This document shows, piece by piece, positions 8,128-17,722 of a stretch of DNA of 64,000 nucleotides. Both the position numbers and the translations under genes were made by a program. The first letter of the stretch is position 1; each line of letters begins with the position of its first letter. The DNA is from Telluria beijingensis (lineage in GTDB: Bacteria; Pseudomonadota; Gammaproteobacteria; Burkholderiales; Burkholderiaceae_D). The notes beneath the pieces were generated by a model, which saw only the letters and a program-made list of their open reading frames with translations, searched no databases and had not been told where the DNA came from. The stretch covers positions 3,427,801-3,491,800 of the forward strand of contig NZ_CP132480.1 in NCBI RefSeq assembly GCF_030770395.1, in the 5' to 3' direction.

Positions 8128-8775
8128 ATGAAGCCATTCATGCACCTGGTAGCCGCTGCCGCCACCATGGCATTCTCCACCGTCCTGGTCGCCGCGCCGG
8201 TGGCCGCCGCCGAAGCGCCGGACGCGCTGGTCAAGCGCATCAGCAATGAAGTGATCGACAGCGTCAAGGCCGACAAGGACATCCAGGCCGGCAACCGCGC
8301 CAAGATCATGGACCTGGTCAACGCCAAGATCCTGCCCTACGTCGACGCCGAGAAGATGACCCAGCAGGCGGCCGGCCGCCACTGGCGTGCAGCCACCCCG
8401 GAGCAGAAGCAGAAGCTGACGAAAGAGTTCCGCGACCTGCTGGTGTACACCTACGCCGGCGCGCTGTCGACCATCAAGAACGAAACCGTCGAGTTCAAGC
8501 CGATGCGCGGTTCGCCGACCGATACCGACGTCGAAGTGCGCTCGCAGGTGAACGTCACCCGCGGCGAGCCGATCACCCTGAACTACCGCCTGAGCAACGA
8601 GAAGGGCAGCTGGAAGATCTATGACGTGAACGTGCTGGGCGCCTGGCTGGTCCAGACCTATACCAGCACCTTCAACAGCGAGATCAGCAAGAGCGGCGTC
8701 GATGGCCTGATCAAGCGCCTGGCCGACCGCAACGCGCAGCTGGCGTCCAAGCCGCTGGCGGCGCCGGCCAAGTGA
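8128..8775 (+). CDS. mlaC: Periplasmic phospholipid-binding protein MlaC
   Basis: A 215-aa protein with an N-terminal signal peptide (MKPFMHLVAAAATMAFSTVL..., cleavage near residue 28) followed by the Tol-Tol/Ttg2-like lipid-binding fold. Typical segments are ILPYVDAEKMTQQAAGRHW and the C-terminal SWKIYDVNVLGAWLVQTY. It shuttles phospholipids across the periplasm between MlaA and MlaD. ATG 8128 follows the purine-rich site AAAGGA, and the in-frame start further upstream at 8089 would spoil the signal peptide. Confidence 0.93.
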   Translation: MKPFMHLVAAAATMAFSTVLVAAPVAAAEAPDALVKRISNEVIDSVKADKDIQAGNRAKIMDLVNAKILPYVDAEKMTQQAAGRHWRAATPEQKQKLTKEFRDLLVYTYAGALSTIKNETVEFKPMRGSPTDTDVEVRSQVNVTRGEPITLNYRLSNEKGSWKIYDVNVLGAWLVQTYTSTFNSEISKSGVDGLIKRLADRNAQLASKPLAAPAK

Positions 8776-8784
8776 TCGACGCAC

Positions 8785-9060
8785 ATGGCTGAATCCAATC
8801 CGATGCTGTCGATCGACGCCCTGACCTTCCTCACCGCCCCCCAGGCGCTGGAGCAGGGTGCGGCGGCGATCCGCGCCGGCGAGACCGTGTTCGATCTCGG
8901 CGGCGTGCAGGCCGCCGATTCGTCCGGCGTGGCCCTGCTGCTGGCCTGGCAGCGCCGCGCGCTGGACGCCGGCCACCGCCTCACATTTGTGAACGTGCCC
9001 GACAACGTGCAAAAGCTGGCGGCCCTGTACGGGGTCGATACGCTGCTGCCGCAAGCTTGA
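8785..9060 (+). CDS. mlaB: STAS-domain protein MlaB
   Basis: A 91-aa cytoplasmic STAS-domain protein. The segment VFDLGGVQAADSSGVALLLAWQRRA matches the conserved STAS helix with the D-S-S/T-G-x-A/L-L motif. MlaB binds MlaF and is needed for assembly and activity of the MlaFEDB complex. The gene starts 9 bp after mlaC and is the last of the operon; a strong hairpin terminator follows immediately. Confidence 0.9.
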   Translation: MAESNPMLSIDALTFLTAPQALEQGAAAIRAGETVFDLGGVQAADSSGVALLLAWQRRALDAGHRLTFVNVPDNVQKLAALYGVDTLLPQA

Positions 9061-9062
9061 CC

Positions 9063-9092
9063 ATCGGCGGCCACTGGCCGCCGATTGCTTTT
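9063..9092 (+). terminator. Rho-independent terminator after mlaB
   Basis: A perfect 10-bp GC-rich stem (9063-9072 / 9076-9085) with a 3-nt loop is followed by TGCTTTT (T-run 9089-9092). It starts 3 bp after the mlaB stop and closes the mla operon. Confidence 0.85.
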
Positions 9093-9137
9093 CAGCCTAC
9101 CTCCCAGGCCGTCCGGCCGAATCTCCCCACTGCCGGC

Positions 9138-9162
9138 TTGACATGGCGATTTCACCTATAAT
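9138..9162 (+). promoter_or_regulatory. Candidate promoter of the yadGH-bolA-murA-his run
   Basis: A consensus -10 hexamer TATAAT lies at 9157-9162, 65 bp before the ABC ATPase start. A consensus TTGACA lies at 9138-9143, but the gap between them is only 13 bp, too short for normal sigma-70 spacing. Either the -10 works with a different -35, or the TTGACA match is chance. Its position right after the mla terminator supports a real promoter. Confidence 0.5.
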
Positions 9163-9227
9163 GGACTGTTTCACCGCACGGTCCTTTCGGTGCGCTTTCC
9201 ACCTTGCGCGCCGCGCCATCCACAAGC

Positions 9228-10139
9228 ATGACAGCAATCCAGATTGATAGCGTCGAGAAGAGCTACAAGGGCTTCAAGGCCCTGAAGGGCGTCTCCCTGG
9301 ACATCCAGGAAGGCGAGTTCTTCGGCCTGCTGGGCCCGAACGGCGCCGGCAAGACCACCCTGATCTCCACCATCGCGGGCCTGATCCGGCCCGATGCCGG
9401 CAGCGTGCGCATCCACGGCCACGACGTCGTGACGGACTTCCGCGAAGCGCGCAAGCGCCTGGGCGTGGTGCCGCAGGAGCTGGTGTTCGATCCCTTCTTC
9501 ACCGTGCGCGAGACGCTGCGCCTGCAGTCGGGCTACTTCGGCATCCGCAACAACGATGCCTGGATCGACGAAGTGATGCACAACCTCGACCTGACCGACA
9601 AGGCCGACGTGAACATGCGCGCGCTGTCGGGCGGCATGAAGCGGCGCGTGCTGGTGGCGCAAGCCCTGGTGCACCGCCCGCCCGTGATCGTGCTCGACGA
9701 GCCGACCGCCGGCGTCGACGTCGAACTGCGCCAGACCCTGTGGAAGTTCATCGCGCGCCTGAACCGCGAGGGCGGCCACACCGTGGTGCTCACTACCCAC
9801 TACCTCGAAGAAGCGCAAGCCATGTGCCAGCGCGTGGCCATGCTCCGGCGCGGCAATGTGGTGGCGCTGGACAGCATGAGCGCATTGCTGCGACGGGTGT
9901 CAGGCTCGCAGCTGGTGGTCCATTTGAAATCGGGCGACCTGCCGGAAAGCCTGCGGCCCCTGGTTTCGCACGACGAGCACACCAATGGCAACAAGTACAC
10001 GCTGCGCGTGAACGAGGTAAGCGAGGTGGAGCCGATCCTGGCGCGCCTGCGCGAGAACGGCGCCGTCATCGACGAGATGCAGCTGGAGCAGGCCGACCTC
10101 GAGGACATCTTCATCCAGATCATGGAGGAGGGTAAATAA
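9228..10139 (+). CDS. yadG: ABC-2 type exporter ATP-binding protein (YadG-like)
   Basis: A 303-aa ATPase with Walker A GPNGAGKT near residue 44, signature LSGGMKRR, Walker B VIVLDEPTAGVD and a C-terminal regulatory segment of about 80 residues typical of the YadG/CcmA-like group. It powers the ABC-2 permease encoded next, with which it overlaps (TAATG, 10137-10141). ATG 9228 is preferred; an in-frame TTG at 9204 would add eight residues. Neither has a clear ribosome site. The substrate is unknown. The position between mla and bolA-murA hints at envelope biogenesis, but that is only inference. Confidence 0.88.
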   Translation: MTAIQIDSVEKSYKGFKALKGVSLDIQEGEFFGLLGPNGAGKTTLISTIAGLIRPDAGSVRIHGHDVVTDFREARKRLGVVPQELVFDPFFTVRETLRLQSGYFGIRNNDAWIDEVMHNLDLTDKADVNMRALSGGMKRRVLVAQALVHRPPVIVLDEPTAGVDVELRQTLWKFIARLNREGGHTVVLTTHYLEEAQAMCQRVAMLRRGNVVALDSMSALLRRVSGSQLVVHLKSGDLPESLRPLVSHDEHTNGNKYTLRVNEVSEVEPILARLRENGAVIDEMQLEQADLEDIFIQIMEEGK

Positions 10140-10900
10140 TGTTCTCGATCGGTTTCCGCACCCTGTTCTACAAGGAGTCGCTGCGCTTCTGGAAGGTCGC
10201 GACCCAGACCGTGGCCGCGCCGGTGGTCACCGCCATGCTCTACCTGCTGATCTTCGGCCACGTGCTCGACGGCCGGGTCGAGATGCTCGACGGCGTCGCG
10301 TACACCTCCTTCCTGGTCCCGGGCCTGGTGATGATGAGCGTGCTGCAGAACGCCTTCGCCAACTCGTCCTCGTCGCTGATCCAGTCCAAGATCAGCGGCA
10401 ACCTGGTGTTCATCCTGCTGCCGCCGCTGTCGCATGCCGAGATCCTGTCGGCCTATGTGCTGGCCTCGATGCTGCGCGGGATCGCGGTCGGCGCCGGCGT
10501 GTTCATCATCACCGCCTGGTTTACCCACCTGGAGTTCGTGGCGCCGGTATGGATCCTGGTCTTCGCCCTGCTGGGCGCGGCCATCCTCGGCACCATGGGC
10601 ACGATCGCCGGCATCTGGGCCGAGAAGTTCGACCAGCTGGCGGCGTTCCAGAACTTCTTGATCATGCCGGCGACCTTCCTGGCCGGTGTGTTCTATTCCG
10701 TCCAAAAACTGCCGCCTTTCTGGCTGACCGTCTCGCATTTCAACCCGTTCTTTTATATGATTGACGGGTTCCGCTATGGGTTCTTCGGCCAGTCCGACGT
10801 TTCGCCATGGACCAGCCTGGCCGTCGTGACCGTGTTCTTCGCGGTGCTGACGGCCGTGGCGATCAATCTGCTCAAGCGCGGCTACAATCTGCGCCATTAA
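10139..10900 (+). CDS. yadH: ABC-2 type exporter permease (YadH-like)
   Basis: A 253-aa integral membrane protein with six hydrophobic helices and the ABC-2 membrane domain, including FLVPGLVMMSVLQNAFANSS and the C-terminal PPFWLTVSHFNPFFYMIDGFRYG, which is strongly typical of the YadH family. It overlaps the ATPase gene by one base (shared A at 10139), so the pair is probably translated in step. bolA follows 28 bp downstream. Confidence 0.9.
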   Translation: MFSIGFRTLFYKESLRFWKVATQTVAAPVVTAMLYLLIFGHVLDGRVEMLDGVAYTSFLVPGLVMMSVLQNAFANSSSSLIQSKISGNLVFILLPPLSHAEILSAYVLASMLRGIAVGAGVFIITAWFTHLEFVAPVWILVFALLGAAILGTMGTIAGIWAEKFDQLAAFQNFLIMPATFLAGVFYSVQKLPPFWLTVSHFNPFFYMIDGFRYGFFGQSDVSPWTSLAVVTVFFAVLTAVAINLLKRGYNLRH

Positions 10901-10928
10901 GAATACAAGTATTTACTCTGGAGTTAAC

Positions 10929-11165
10929 GTGGCGACCACACCCGAACTGATCCACGGCTATATCAGCGCCGGCCTCGAATGCACCCACCTCGACGTGAAG
11001 GGCGACGGCCATCACTTCGAGGCCGTGATCGTCTCCCCGGCCTTTGCCGGCAAACGTCCCATCCAGCGTCACCAGATCGTGTACGCGGCGCTGGGCGACC
11101 GCATGCGCGAGGAAATCCACGCGCTGTCGATGAAAACCCTGACCCCTGAAGAATTCAAAGGATAA
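10929..11165 (+). CDS. BolA/IbaG family iron-sulfur-related regulator
   Basis: A 78-aa BolA-fold protein containing the family core [32 protein letters not shown], with the histidine of HHF and the RHQ motif that ligates a shared iron-sulfur cluster with monothiol glutaredoxins. It resembles IbaG, whose gene lies next to murA in other proteobacteria. The start is GTG 10929, preceded by CTGGAG at 10918-10923. The stop is 2 bp before the murA start, and the ribosome site for murA (AGGA, 11159-11162) is within the end of this gene. Confidence 0.9.
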   Translation: MATTPELIHGYISAGLECTHLDVKGDGHHFEAVIVSPAFAGKRPIQRHQIVYAALGDRMREEIHALSMKTLTPEEFKG

Positions 11166-11167
11166 GC

Positions 11168-12418
11168 ATGGACAAGCTCCAGATCGTCGGCGGCAAACGC
11201 CTGCAAGGTGAGATTCCGGTTTCCGGCGCCAAGAACGCGGCGCTGCCCATCCTGTGCGCCGGCCTGCTCACCGCCGGCGACCTGCAGCTGTCGAACGTGC
11301 CGCGCCTGCACGACGTGCGCACCATGCTCAAGCTCCTGGAAAAGACCGGCCTCAAGGTCGTGCAGGACAACGAAAAGGTGACGCTCAACGGCGGCGCCAT
11401 CGACACGCTCGAGGCGCCGTACGAGCTGGTCAAGACCATGCGCGCCTCGATCCTGGTGCTGGGCCCCCTGCTGGCGCGCTTCGGCGAAGCCAAGGTCTCG
11501 CTGCCGGGCGGCTGCGCCATCGGCTCGCGGCCGGTCGACCAGCACATCAAGGGCCTGCGTGCGATGGGCGCCGAGATCACGATCGAGGGCGGCTACATCT
11601 ACGCGAAAGCGAAGAAGCTGAAAGGTGCGCGCATCCACACCGACATGATCACCGTGACCGGCACCGAGAACCTGCTCATGGCCGCGACCCTGGCCGAAGG
11701 CGAGACGGTGCTCGAGAACGCGGCGCGCGAGCCGGAAGTGACCGACCTGGCCAACCTGCTGGTGGCCATGGGCGCGAAGATCGAAGGCATCGGCACCGAC
11801 CGCCTGGTGATCCAGGGCGTCGATGAACTGCACGGCGCGCAGCATGCGGTGATCTCGGACCGCATCGAGGCCGCGACCTTCCTGTGCGCGGTGGCGGCCA
11901 CCGGCGGCGACATCGTGCTGACCAATACCCGCACCGACATCTTCGACGTGGCGCTCGAGAAGCTGCGCGAGATCGGCCTGCAGCTGACGGTCGGCGGCGA
12001 CACCATCCGCGCGAAAATGGATGGCCGTGCGCATCCGGTCTCGTTCCGCACTACCGAATATCCCGGCTTCCCGACCGATATGCAGGCCCAGTTCATGGCC
12101 GTGAACACGATCGCCGACGGTCCGTCGAAGGTCACCGAGACCATCTTCGAAAACCGCTTCATGCACGTGCAGGAGATGAACCGCCTGGGCGCCCAGATCT
12201 CGACCGAGGGCAATACCGCCTTCATCAAGGGCGTGAACCGCCTGGTCGGCGCGCCGGTGATGGCGACCGACCTGCGCGCCTCGGCGTCGCTGGTGATCGC
12301 CGGCATGGCGGCCGAGGGCACGACCCTGATCGACCGCATCTACCACCTCGATCGCGGCTATGACCGGATGGAAGTGAAGCTGTCGGCGGTTGGCGCCGAC
12401 ATCGTACGTATCAAGTAA
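11168..12418 (+). CDS. murA: UDP-N-acetylglucosamine 1-carboxyvinyltransferase MurA
   Basis: A 416-aa enzyme that transfers enolpyruvate from PEP to UDP-GlcNAc, the first committed step of peptidoglycan synthesis. The catalytic loop [19 protein letters not shown] contains the nucleophile C116, the residue targeted by fosfomycin, so the fosfomycin-sensitive form is expected. The N-terminal [10 protein letters not shown] substrate motif is intact and the length is normal. The gene lies between bolA (2 bp) and hisG (9 bp), the usual arrangement in betaproteobacteria. Confidence 0.96.
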   Translation: MDKLQIVGGKRLQGEIPVSGAKNAALPILCAGLLTAGDLQLSNVPRLHDVRTMLKLLEKTGLKVVQDNEKVTLNGGAIDTLEAPYELVKTMRASILVLGPLLARFGEAKVSLPGGCAIGSRPVDQHIKGLRAMGAEITIEGGYIYAKAKKLKGARIHTDMITVTGTENLLMAATLAEGETVLENAAREPEVTDLANLLVAMGAKIEGIGTDRLVIQGVDELHGAQHAVISDRIEAATFLCAVAATGGDIVLTNTRTDIFDVALEKLREIGLQLTVGGDTIRAKMDGRAHPVSFRTTEYPGFPTDMQAQFMAVNTIADGPSKVTETIFENRFMHVQEMNRLGAQISTEGNTAFIKGVNRLVGAPVMATDLRASASLVIAGMAAEGTTLIDRIYHLDRGYDRMEVKLSAVGADIVRIK

Positions 12419-12427
12419 GCGAATCAA

Positions 12428-13102
12428 ATGACATTCAATGGCGTAAACGGGGAGCCCCAGCTGATTTTGGCGCTGTCCAAGGGCCGCATCTTCGAAGACA
12501 CCTTGCCGCTGCTGGCAGCGGCAGGGATCGAAGTGACGGAAAACCCCGAAACCTCGCGCAAGCTGATCCTCGCGACCAACGATCCCGGCGTGCGGGTGCT
12601 GATCGTGCGCGCTTCCGACGTGCCGACCTATGTCCAGCATGGCGCCGCCGACTTCGGCGTGGCCGGCAAGGACGTGCTGCTCGAGCACGGCGGGGAAGGG
12701 CTGTACCAGCCGATCGACCTGCGTATCGCCCAGTGCCGCATGTCGGTCGCGGTCAATGCCGGCTTCGACTACGACACCGCCGTGCGCCAGGGCGCGCGCC
12801 TGCGGGTGGCGACCAAGTTCGTCAACACCGCGCGCGAGCATTTCGCCAGCAAGGGCGTGCACGTCGACCTGATCAAGCTGTATGGCTCGATGGAGCTGGC
12901 GCCACTGGTCGGCCTGTCGGACGCCATCGTCGACGTGGTCTCGACCGGCGGCACCCTGCGCGCCAACAACCTGGTCGAAGTCGAGAAAATCATGGACATC
13001 TCGTCGCGCCTGGTGGTGAACCAGGCCGCGCTCAAGCTCAAGCGCGAGCGCCTGAAACCGATCCTGGAAGCGTTTGAACGCGCCTCCCAACGACAAGGCT
13101 GA
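12428..13102 (+). CDS. hisG: ATP phosphoribosyltransferase catalytic subunit, short form
   Basis: A 224-aa HisG that condenses ATP with PRPP in the first step of histidine synthesis. It has [16 protein letters not shown] at the start and the PRPP-binding segment [13 protein letters not shown] near residue 175. It lacks the C-terminal regulatory domain of the long form. Short HisG proteins need the HisRS-like subunit HisZ for activity and feedback control; no hisZ is in this window. hisD follows after 8 bp. Confidence 0.95.
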   Translation: MTFNGVNGEPQLILALSKGRIFEDTLPLLAAAGIEVTENPETSRKLILATNDPGVRVLIVRASDVPTYVQHGAADFGVAGKDVLLEHGGEGLYQPIDLRIAQCRMSVAVNAGFDYDTAVRQGARLRVATKFVNTAREHFASKGVHVDLIKLYGSMELAPLVGLSDAIVDVVSTGGTLRANNLVEVEKIMDISSRLVVNQAALKLKRERLKPILEAFERASQRQG

Positions 13103-13110
13103 CTCACATC

Positions 13111-14448
13111 ATGGCAGTACAGATCCGCAAGCTAGACTCCTCCGCGCCCGACTTCAAGAACACCCTCGACGCCCTGCTGGCGTTCGAAGCGGAAACCGAT
13201 GACGCCATCGAGACCGCGGTCGCGCATATCCTGCGCGACGTGAAGGCGCGCGGCGATGCGGCTGTGCTGGAATACACGAATAAATTCGATCGTATCCCGA
13301 ATGGTGGCGCGCAGTCGATGGCGGCCTTCGATATTGGCCAGGCTGAGCTCGAGACGGCGTTGGCTTCCTTGCCGGAAGCCCAGCGCGCCGCGCTGCAGGT
13401 GGCGGCGGAGCGCGTGCGCGTGTTCCACGAGCGCCAGAAAGAAGCCTCGACCGGATTCACCTTCACCGAACCCGATGGCACGGTGCTGGGCCAGCGCGTG
13501 ACCCCGCTCGACCGTGTCGGCATCTATGTCCCGGGCGGCAAGGCGGCGTATCCGTCGTCGGTGCTGATGAACGCGATCCCGGCCCACGTCGCCGGCGTGA
13601 AAGAAATCATCATGGTCGTGCCGACCCCGGACGGCGTGAAGAACCAGATGGTGCTGGCCGCCGCCGCGATCGCCGGCGTGACGCGCGTGATCACCATCGG
13701 CGGCGCGCAAGCCGTCGGCGCCCTGGCCTACGGCACCGAAACCATCCAGCCGGTCGACAAGATCGTCGGCCCCGGCAACGCCTATGTGGCCGCCGCCAAG
13801 CGCCGCGTGTTCGGCACGGTCGGCATCGACATGATCGCGGGACCATCGGAAATCCTGGTGCTGTGCGACGGCACCACCGACCCGGACTGGGTGGCGATGG
13901 ACCTGTTCTCGCAGGCCGAGCACGACGAGTTGGCGCAGGCCATCCTGCTGTGCCCGGACGCCGACTACATCGCCAGGGTGGAGCAGAGCATCCACAAGCT
14001 GCTGCCGACCATGCCGCGCCAGGAAGTCATCACCACGTCGCTCACCGACCGCGGCGCGCTGATCCTCGTGCGCGACATGGATGAGGCATGCGAGATCGCC
14101 AGCTCGATCGCCGCCGAACACCTGGAAATCTCGGCCGTCGAACCAATGCAATGGGCCGATAAAATCCGCCACGCCGGCGCCATGTTCCTCGGACGCTTTT
14201 CGTCCGAATCGCTGGGCGACTACTGCTGCGGTCCGAACCACGTGCTGCCGACTTCGCGCACGGCGCGCTTCTCGTCGCCGCTGGGCGTCTACGATTTCCA
14301 GAAACGCTCGTCGATCATCCAGGTCAGCGAAGCCGGCGCCCAGACGCTGGGCAAGGTCGCCGCGACCCTCGCGTATGGCGAAGGCCTGCAGGCGCACGCC
14401 CGCAGCGCCGAACTGCGTCTGAACCCCGTGCCGCCGCAGCAATCATGA
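13111..14448 (+). CDS. hisD: Histidinol dehydrogenase
   Basis: A 445-aa zinc- and NAD-dependent enzyme that oxidises L-histidinol to L-histidine, the last step of the pathway. Family segments seen are [31 protein letters not shown], the [10 protein letters not shown] motif, LFSQAEHDE (zinc and catalytic residues) and [15 protein letters not shown]. Length is normal. The last four bases are shared with the start of the DNA methyltransferase gene (ATGA, 14445-14448), an unusual neighbour inside a his operon. Confidence 0.97.
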   Translation: MAVQIRKLDSSAPDFKNTLDALLAFEAETDDAIETAVAHILRDVKARGDAAVLEYTNKFDRIPNGGAQSMAAFDIGQAELETALASLPEAQRAALQVAAERVRVFHERQKEASTGFTFTEPDGTVLGQRVTPLDRVGIYVPGGKAAYPSSVLMNAIPAHVAGVKEIIMVVPTPDGVKNQMVLAAAAIAGVTRVITIGGAQAVGALAYGTETIQPVDKIVGPGNAYVAAAKRRVFGTVGIDMIAGPSEILVLCDGTTDPDWVAMDLFSQAEHDELAQAILLCPDADYIARVEQSIHKLLPTMPRQEVITTSLTDRGALILVRDMDEACEIASSIAAEHLEISAVEPMQWADKIRHAGAMFLGRFSSESLGDYCCGPNHVLPTSRTARFSSPLGVYDFQKRSSIIQVSEAGAQTLGKVAATLAYGEGLQAHARSAELRLNPVPPQQS

Positions 14449-15272
14449 CGTCCTGGGTCAACCAGGTATTCTGCGAGGATGCGCTGGCCGGCCTGGCGCG
14501 CATCCCGGACGGTTCCATCGACCTGATCCTGACCGACCCGCCCTACAACCTGGGCAAGGACTATGGCAATGCCTCGGACCAGCAGAGCGTCGAAGCCTAC
14601 CTGGCCTGGACCGAGCAGTGGATCGACGCGGCCGTGCCGAAGCTCAAACCCAACGGCAGCCTGTACATCTTCCTCACCTGGCGCTTCGCGCCCGAGATCT
14701 TCGTGATGCTGAAAAAACGCATGACGATGATGAACGAGATCATCTGGGACCGCCGGGTGCCATCGATGGGCGGCAGCGTGCGCAGCTTCTCGTCGGTGCA
14801 CGACACCATCGGCTTTTTCGCAAAGCGCAAGGATTACTACTTCGACCTGGATGCGGTGCGCATCCCGTACGACGCCGAGACCAAGAAGGCGCGCTCGCGC
14901 TCGATCTTCGTCGGCGCAAAATGGCTCGAAGTCGGCTACAACCCGAAGGACGTGTGGAGCGTGTCGCGCCTGCACCGCGAGCATCCGGAGCGGGCGGATC
15001 ACCCGACCCAGAAGCCGCTCGAGATCATCGAGCGCATGGTCAAGGCGTCCTGTCCGCCGGGCGGCATCGTGCTCGACCCCTTCATGGGCAGTGGCACCAC
15101 GGCGATTGCCGCCAGGCGCCTGGGCCGCCACTACACCGGCTTCGAACTGAATCCCGACTACTGCGCCATCATCGCCGAGCGCCTGGCCGCGCCCGAGGTC
15201 CCGGTGACGGGGGCGAAAGCCAAGAAACTACGCAAGGCCGCCAAGGCCGCCATTACGGAAGAAACATCATGA
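14445..15272 (+). CDS. DNA adenine methyltransferase (beta-type, YhdJ-like) inserted between hisD and hisC
   Basis: A 275-aa S-adenosylmethionine-dependent DNA methyltransferase. The catalytic motif DPPY is at 31-34 and the SAM-binding motif DPFMGSGTT at 211-219. The order DPPY, target-recognition region, FxGxG places it in the beta class of N6-adenine (or N4-cytosine) enzymes. [22 protein letters not shown] before the SAM motif resembles E. coli YhdJ. The C-terminal tail (about 255-272) is rich in lysine and alanine and may contact DNA. It overlaps hisD by 4 bp and hisC by 3 bp, so it is translated as part of the histidine operon. No restriction enzyme gene is nearby, so it looks like an orphan methyltransferase. 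The target sequence cannot be read from the protein. Confidence 0.9.
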   Translation: MTSWVNQVFCEDALAGLARIPDGSIDLILTDPPYNLGKDYGNASDQQSVEAYLAWTEQWIDAAVPKLKPNGSLYIFLTWRFAPEIFVMLKKRMTMMNEIIWDRRVPSMGGSVRSFSSVHDTIGFFAKRKDYYFDLDAVRIPYDAETKKARSRSIFVGAKWLEVGYNPKDVWSVSRLHREHPERADHPTQKPLEIIERMVKASCPPGGIVLDPFMGSGTTAIAARRLGRHYTGFELNPDYCAIIAERLAAPEVPVTGAKAKKLRKAAKAAITEETS

Positions 15273-16360
15273 CCGACATCGCCAAACTGATCGAGAACAC
15301 CATCCGCGCCGACGTGCGCGCCGTGGGCAGTTATCACGTGCCGGACTCGATCGGCTACGTCAAGCTCGACTCGATGGAAAACCCGTACCAGCTGCCGCAG
15401 GAACTACGCGCCGAGTTGGGCGCGCGCCTGGCCGAGGCGGCGCTGAACCGCTATCCGGTGCCGTCGTACAGCACGCTCAAGAGCCGCATTTGCAGCAAGC
15501 TGGGCGTCCCGGAAGGCTACGACGTCCTGCTCGGCAACGGCTCGGACGAGCTGATCGCGATCCTGGCGACCGCGATCGCGCGCCAGGACGGCCCGCGCGC
15601 CGTCGTCATGGCCCCGGTGCCGGCCTTCGTGATGTTCTCCCGCTCGGCCCAGTTCGCGGGGGCGGATTTCGTCGGCGTGCCGATCAAGTCCGATTTCTCG
15701 CTCGACCTGCCGGCCATGCTGGCCGCGATCGACGAGCGCAAGCCATCGCTCGTGTTCCTGGCCTATCCGAACAACCCGACCGGCAACCTGTACGACGCCG
15801 ACGACATGGTGCAAATCATCGAGGCCTGCGGCGAGCACGGCATCGTGGTGGTCGACGAGGCCTATCAACCGTTCGCCCGCGTCAGCTTCATGGAGCGCCT
15901 GCCGCGCCATCCGAACCTGGTCGTGATGCGCACCCTGTCCAAGCTGGGCCTGGCCGGCATCCGGCTCGGCTATATGTCGGCCGCGGCGCCGCTGCTGGCG
16001 GAATTCGAGAAAGTGCGCCCGCCGTACAACGTCAATGTGCTGACCCAGGTGGCGGCCGAGTTCGCGCTGGACCACCTGGATGTGCTGGACCGCCAGGCGG
16101 GCCTGCTCAACGAGGAACGCACGCGCCTGGCCGCCGCCTTGGCGGCGCTGCCGGGCGTGGAAGTGTTCCCGTCGGCCGCCAATTTCATCTCGCTGCGCGT
16201 GCCGGATGCCGAGCGCGCCTGCGCGATTCTCCACGGGGAGAAGGTGTTGATCAAAAATTTGAGTAAAATGCATAAATTGCTGGCCAACTGCATCCGGGTC
16301 ACGGTCAGCACCCCCGAAGAGAACGACCAGTTCCTGGCAGCCCTGAAGACGTCGCTGTAA
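15269..16360 (+). CDS. hisC: Histidinol-phosphate aminotransferase
   Basis: A 363-aa PLP-dependent fold-type-I aminotransferase converting imidazole acetol phosphate and glutamate to histidinol phosphate. It contains [39 protein letters not shown] and the PLP-lysine motif [14 protein letters not shown]. Start ATG 15269 lies within the end of the methyltransferase gene, so translation is probably coupled. A 77-bp gap separates it from hisB. Confidence 0.96.
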   Translation: MTDIAKLIENTIRADVRAVGSYHVPDSIGYVKLDSMENPYQLPQELRAELGARLAEAALNRYPVPSYSTLKSRICSKLGVPEGYDVLLGNGSDELIAILATAIARQDGPRAVVMAPVPAFVMFSRSAQFAGADFVGVPIKSDFSLDLPAMLAAIDERKPSLVFLAYPNNPTGNLYDADDMVQIIEACGEHGIVVVDEAYQPFARVSFMERLPRHPNLVVMRTLSKLGLAGIRLGYMSAAAPLLAEFEKVRPPYNVNVLTQVAAEFALDHLDVLDRQAGLLNEERTRLAAALAALPGVEVFPSAANFISLRVPDAERACAILHGEKVLIKNLSKMHKLLANCIRVTVSTPEENDQFLAALKTSL

Positions 16361-16437
16361 TCCAGCGGCCCGGACGGACACCATTAATGTTGCGGGCCTC
16401 CCCCAAGCGGGAGACCGCCTGAATAGCATCCTTTGCA

Positions 16438-17028
16438 ATGACCCGCACCGCCGACATCACGCGCAACACCAACGAGACCCAGATCCGCGTCTCGATCAAC
16501 CTCGACGGCACCGGCCGCCAGAAGCTCAATACCGGCGTCCCCTTCCTCGACCACATGCTCGACCAGATCGCGCGCCATGGCATGTTCGACCTCGAGGTCG
16601 AGGCCGTGGGCGACCTGCACATCGACGCCCACCACACGGTGGAAGACGTCGGCATCACGCTCGGCATGGCGGTGGCCAAGGCGATCGGCGACAAGAAGGG
16701 CATCGTGCGCTACGGCCACTCCTACGTGCCGCTGGACGAAGCGCTGTCGCGCGTGGTGATCGATTTCTCGGGCCGTCCCGGCCTGGAACTGCATGTGCCA
16801 TGGACGCGCGCCATGATCGGCGCCTTCGACGTCGACCTGACGGGCGAATTCTTCCGCGGCTTCGTGAACCACGCGGCCGTGACCCTGCACATCGACAACC
16901 TGCGCGGCGTGAACGCCCACCACCAGTGCGAGACCGTGTTCAAGGCCTTCGGCCGCGCACTGCGCATGGCCACCGAACTGGACCCGCGCGCGGCCGGCAT
17001 CATCCCGTCGACGAAGGGCAGCCTGTAA
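16438..17028 (+). CDS. hisB: Imidazoleglycerol-phosphate dehydratase (monofunctional)
   Basis: A 196-aa HisB that dehydrates imidazole glycerol phosphate using manganese. The metal-binding motifs [11 protein letters not shown] and [13 protein letters not shown] and the repeat-like [12 protein letters not shown] / [13 protein letters not shown] are present. There is no fused histidinol-phosphatase domain, so that activity must come from elsewhere. hisH starts 2 bp after the stop. Confidence 0.96.
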   Translation: MTRTADITRNTNETQIRVSINLDGTGRQKLNTGVPFLDHMLDQIARHGMFDLEVEAVGDLHIDAHHTVEDVGITLGMAVAKAIGDKKGIVRYGHSYVPLDEALSRVVIDFSGRPGLELHVPWTRAMIGAFDVDLTGEFFRGFVNHAAVTLHIDNLRGVNAHHQCETVFKAFGRALRMATELDPRAAGIIPSTKGSL

Positions 17029-17030
17029 TC

Positions 17031-17672
17031 ATGGCCAACAAGATTGTCGTCGTCGATGGACTCGGTAACCTGCGCTCGGTGGCGCAGGCGCTGCGCGCCG
17101 CCGCGCCCGAGGCCGACGTGGTGATTTCCAGCTCGGCCGCGGACCTCGACCGCGCCGACCGCATCGTGCTGCCGGGCCAGGGCGCCATGCGCGACTGCAT
17201 GAATTCCCTGCGCGAATCCGGCCTTGAAGAAGCATTGCTGCGCGCCGCGAAGACCCGTCCGATCATGGGCGTCTGCGTGGGCGAGCAGATGTTGTTCGAC
17301 GAGAGCGAAGAAAACGAAGGCACGCCCGGTCTCGGCCTGTTGCCCGGCAAGGTGGTGCGCTTCCAGCTCGACGGCAAGCTGCAGCAGGATGGCTCGCGCT
17401 TCAAGGTGCCGCAGATGGGCTGGAACCGCGTCCGGCAATCGCGCGCCCACCCATTGTGGGAAGGCGTCGAGGACGGCAGCTATTTCTACTTCGTGCACAG
17501 CTATTACGCGGCGCCCGGGAATCGCGACGATGTGATCGGCGAGACCGACTACGGCGCGCCGTTCTGCTGCGCCGTGGGCCGCGATAATATCGTCGCCACC
17601 CAGTTCCACCCCGAAAAGAGCGCCGCCGCCGGGCTGCGCCTGTACCGCAATTTCATTCACTGGAATCCGTGA
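17031..17672 (+). CDS. hisH: Imidazole glycerol phosphate synthase, glutaminase subunit
   Basis: A 213-aa class I glutamine amidotransferase. The nucleophile elbow [13 protein letters not shown] holds the catalytic cysteine, and QFHPEKS near the C-terminus holds the histidine and glutamate of the triad. HisH releases ammonia from glutamine and channels it to HisF. It starts 2 bp after hisB and is followed by 50 bp before hisA. Confidence 0.96.
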   Translation: MANKIVVVDGLGNLRSVAQALRAAAPEADVVISSSAADLDRADRIVLPGQGAMRDCMNSLRESGLEEALLRAAKTRPIMGVCVGEQMLFDESEENEGTPGLGLLPGKVVRFQLDGKLQQDGSRFKVPQMGWNRVRQSRAHPLWEGVEDGSYFYFVHSYYAAPGNRDDVIGETDYGAPFCCAVGRDNIVATQFHPEKSAAAGLRLYRNFIHWNP

Positions 17673-17722
17673 TTCCACGGTTTTAGTTTCCGACACAACC
17701 CGTCAACCAACCGACAACGACC

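Noticed and set aside
9204..9227. TTG start for the YadG-like ATPase
   Set aside because: It would add eight residues not typical of the family; ATG 9228 gives the usual beginning. Not excluded experimentally.
14445..15272. Methyltransferase as part of a restriction-modification system
   Set aside because: No endonuclease or specificity gene nearby; both neighbours are histidine genes.
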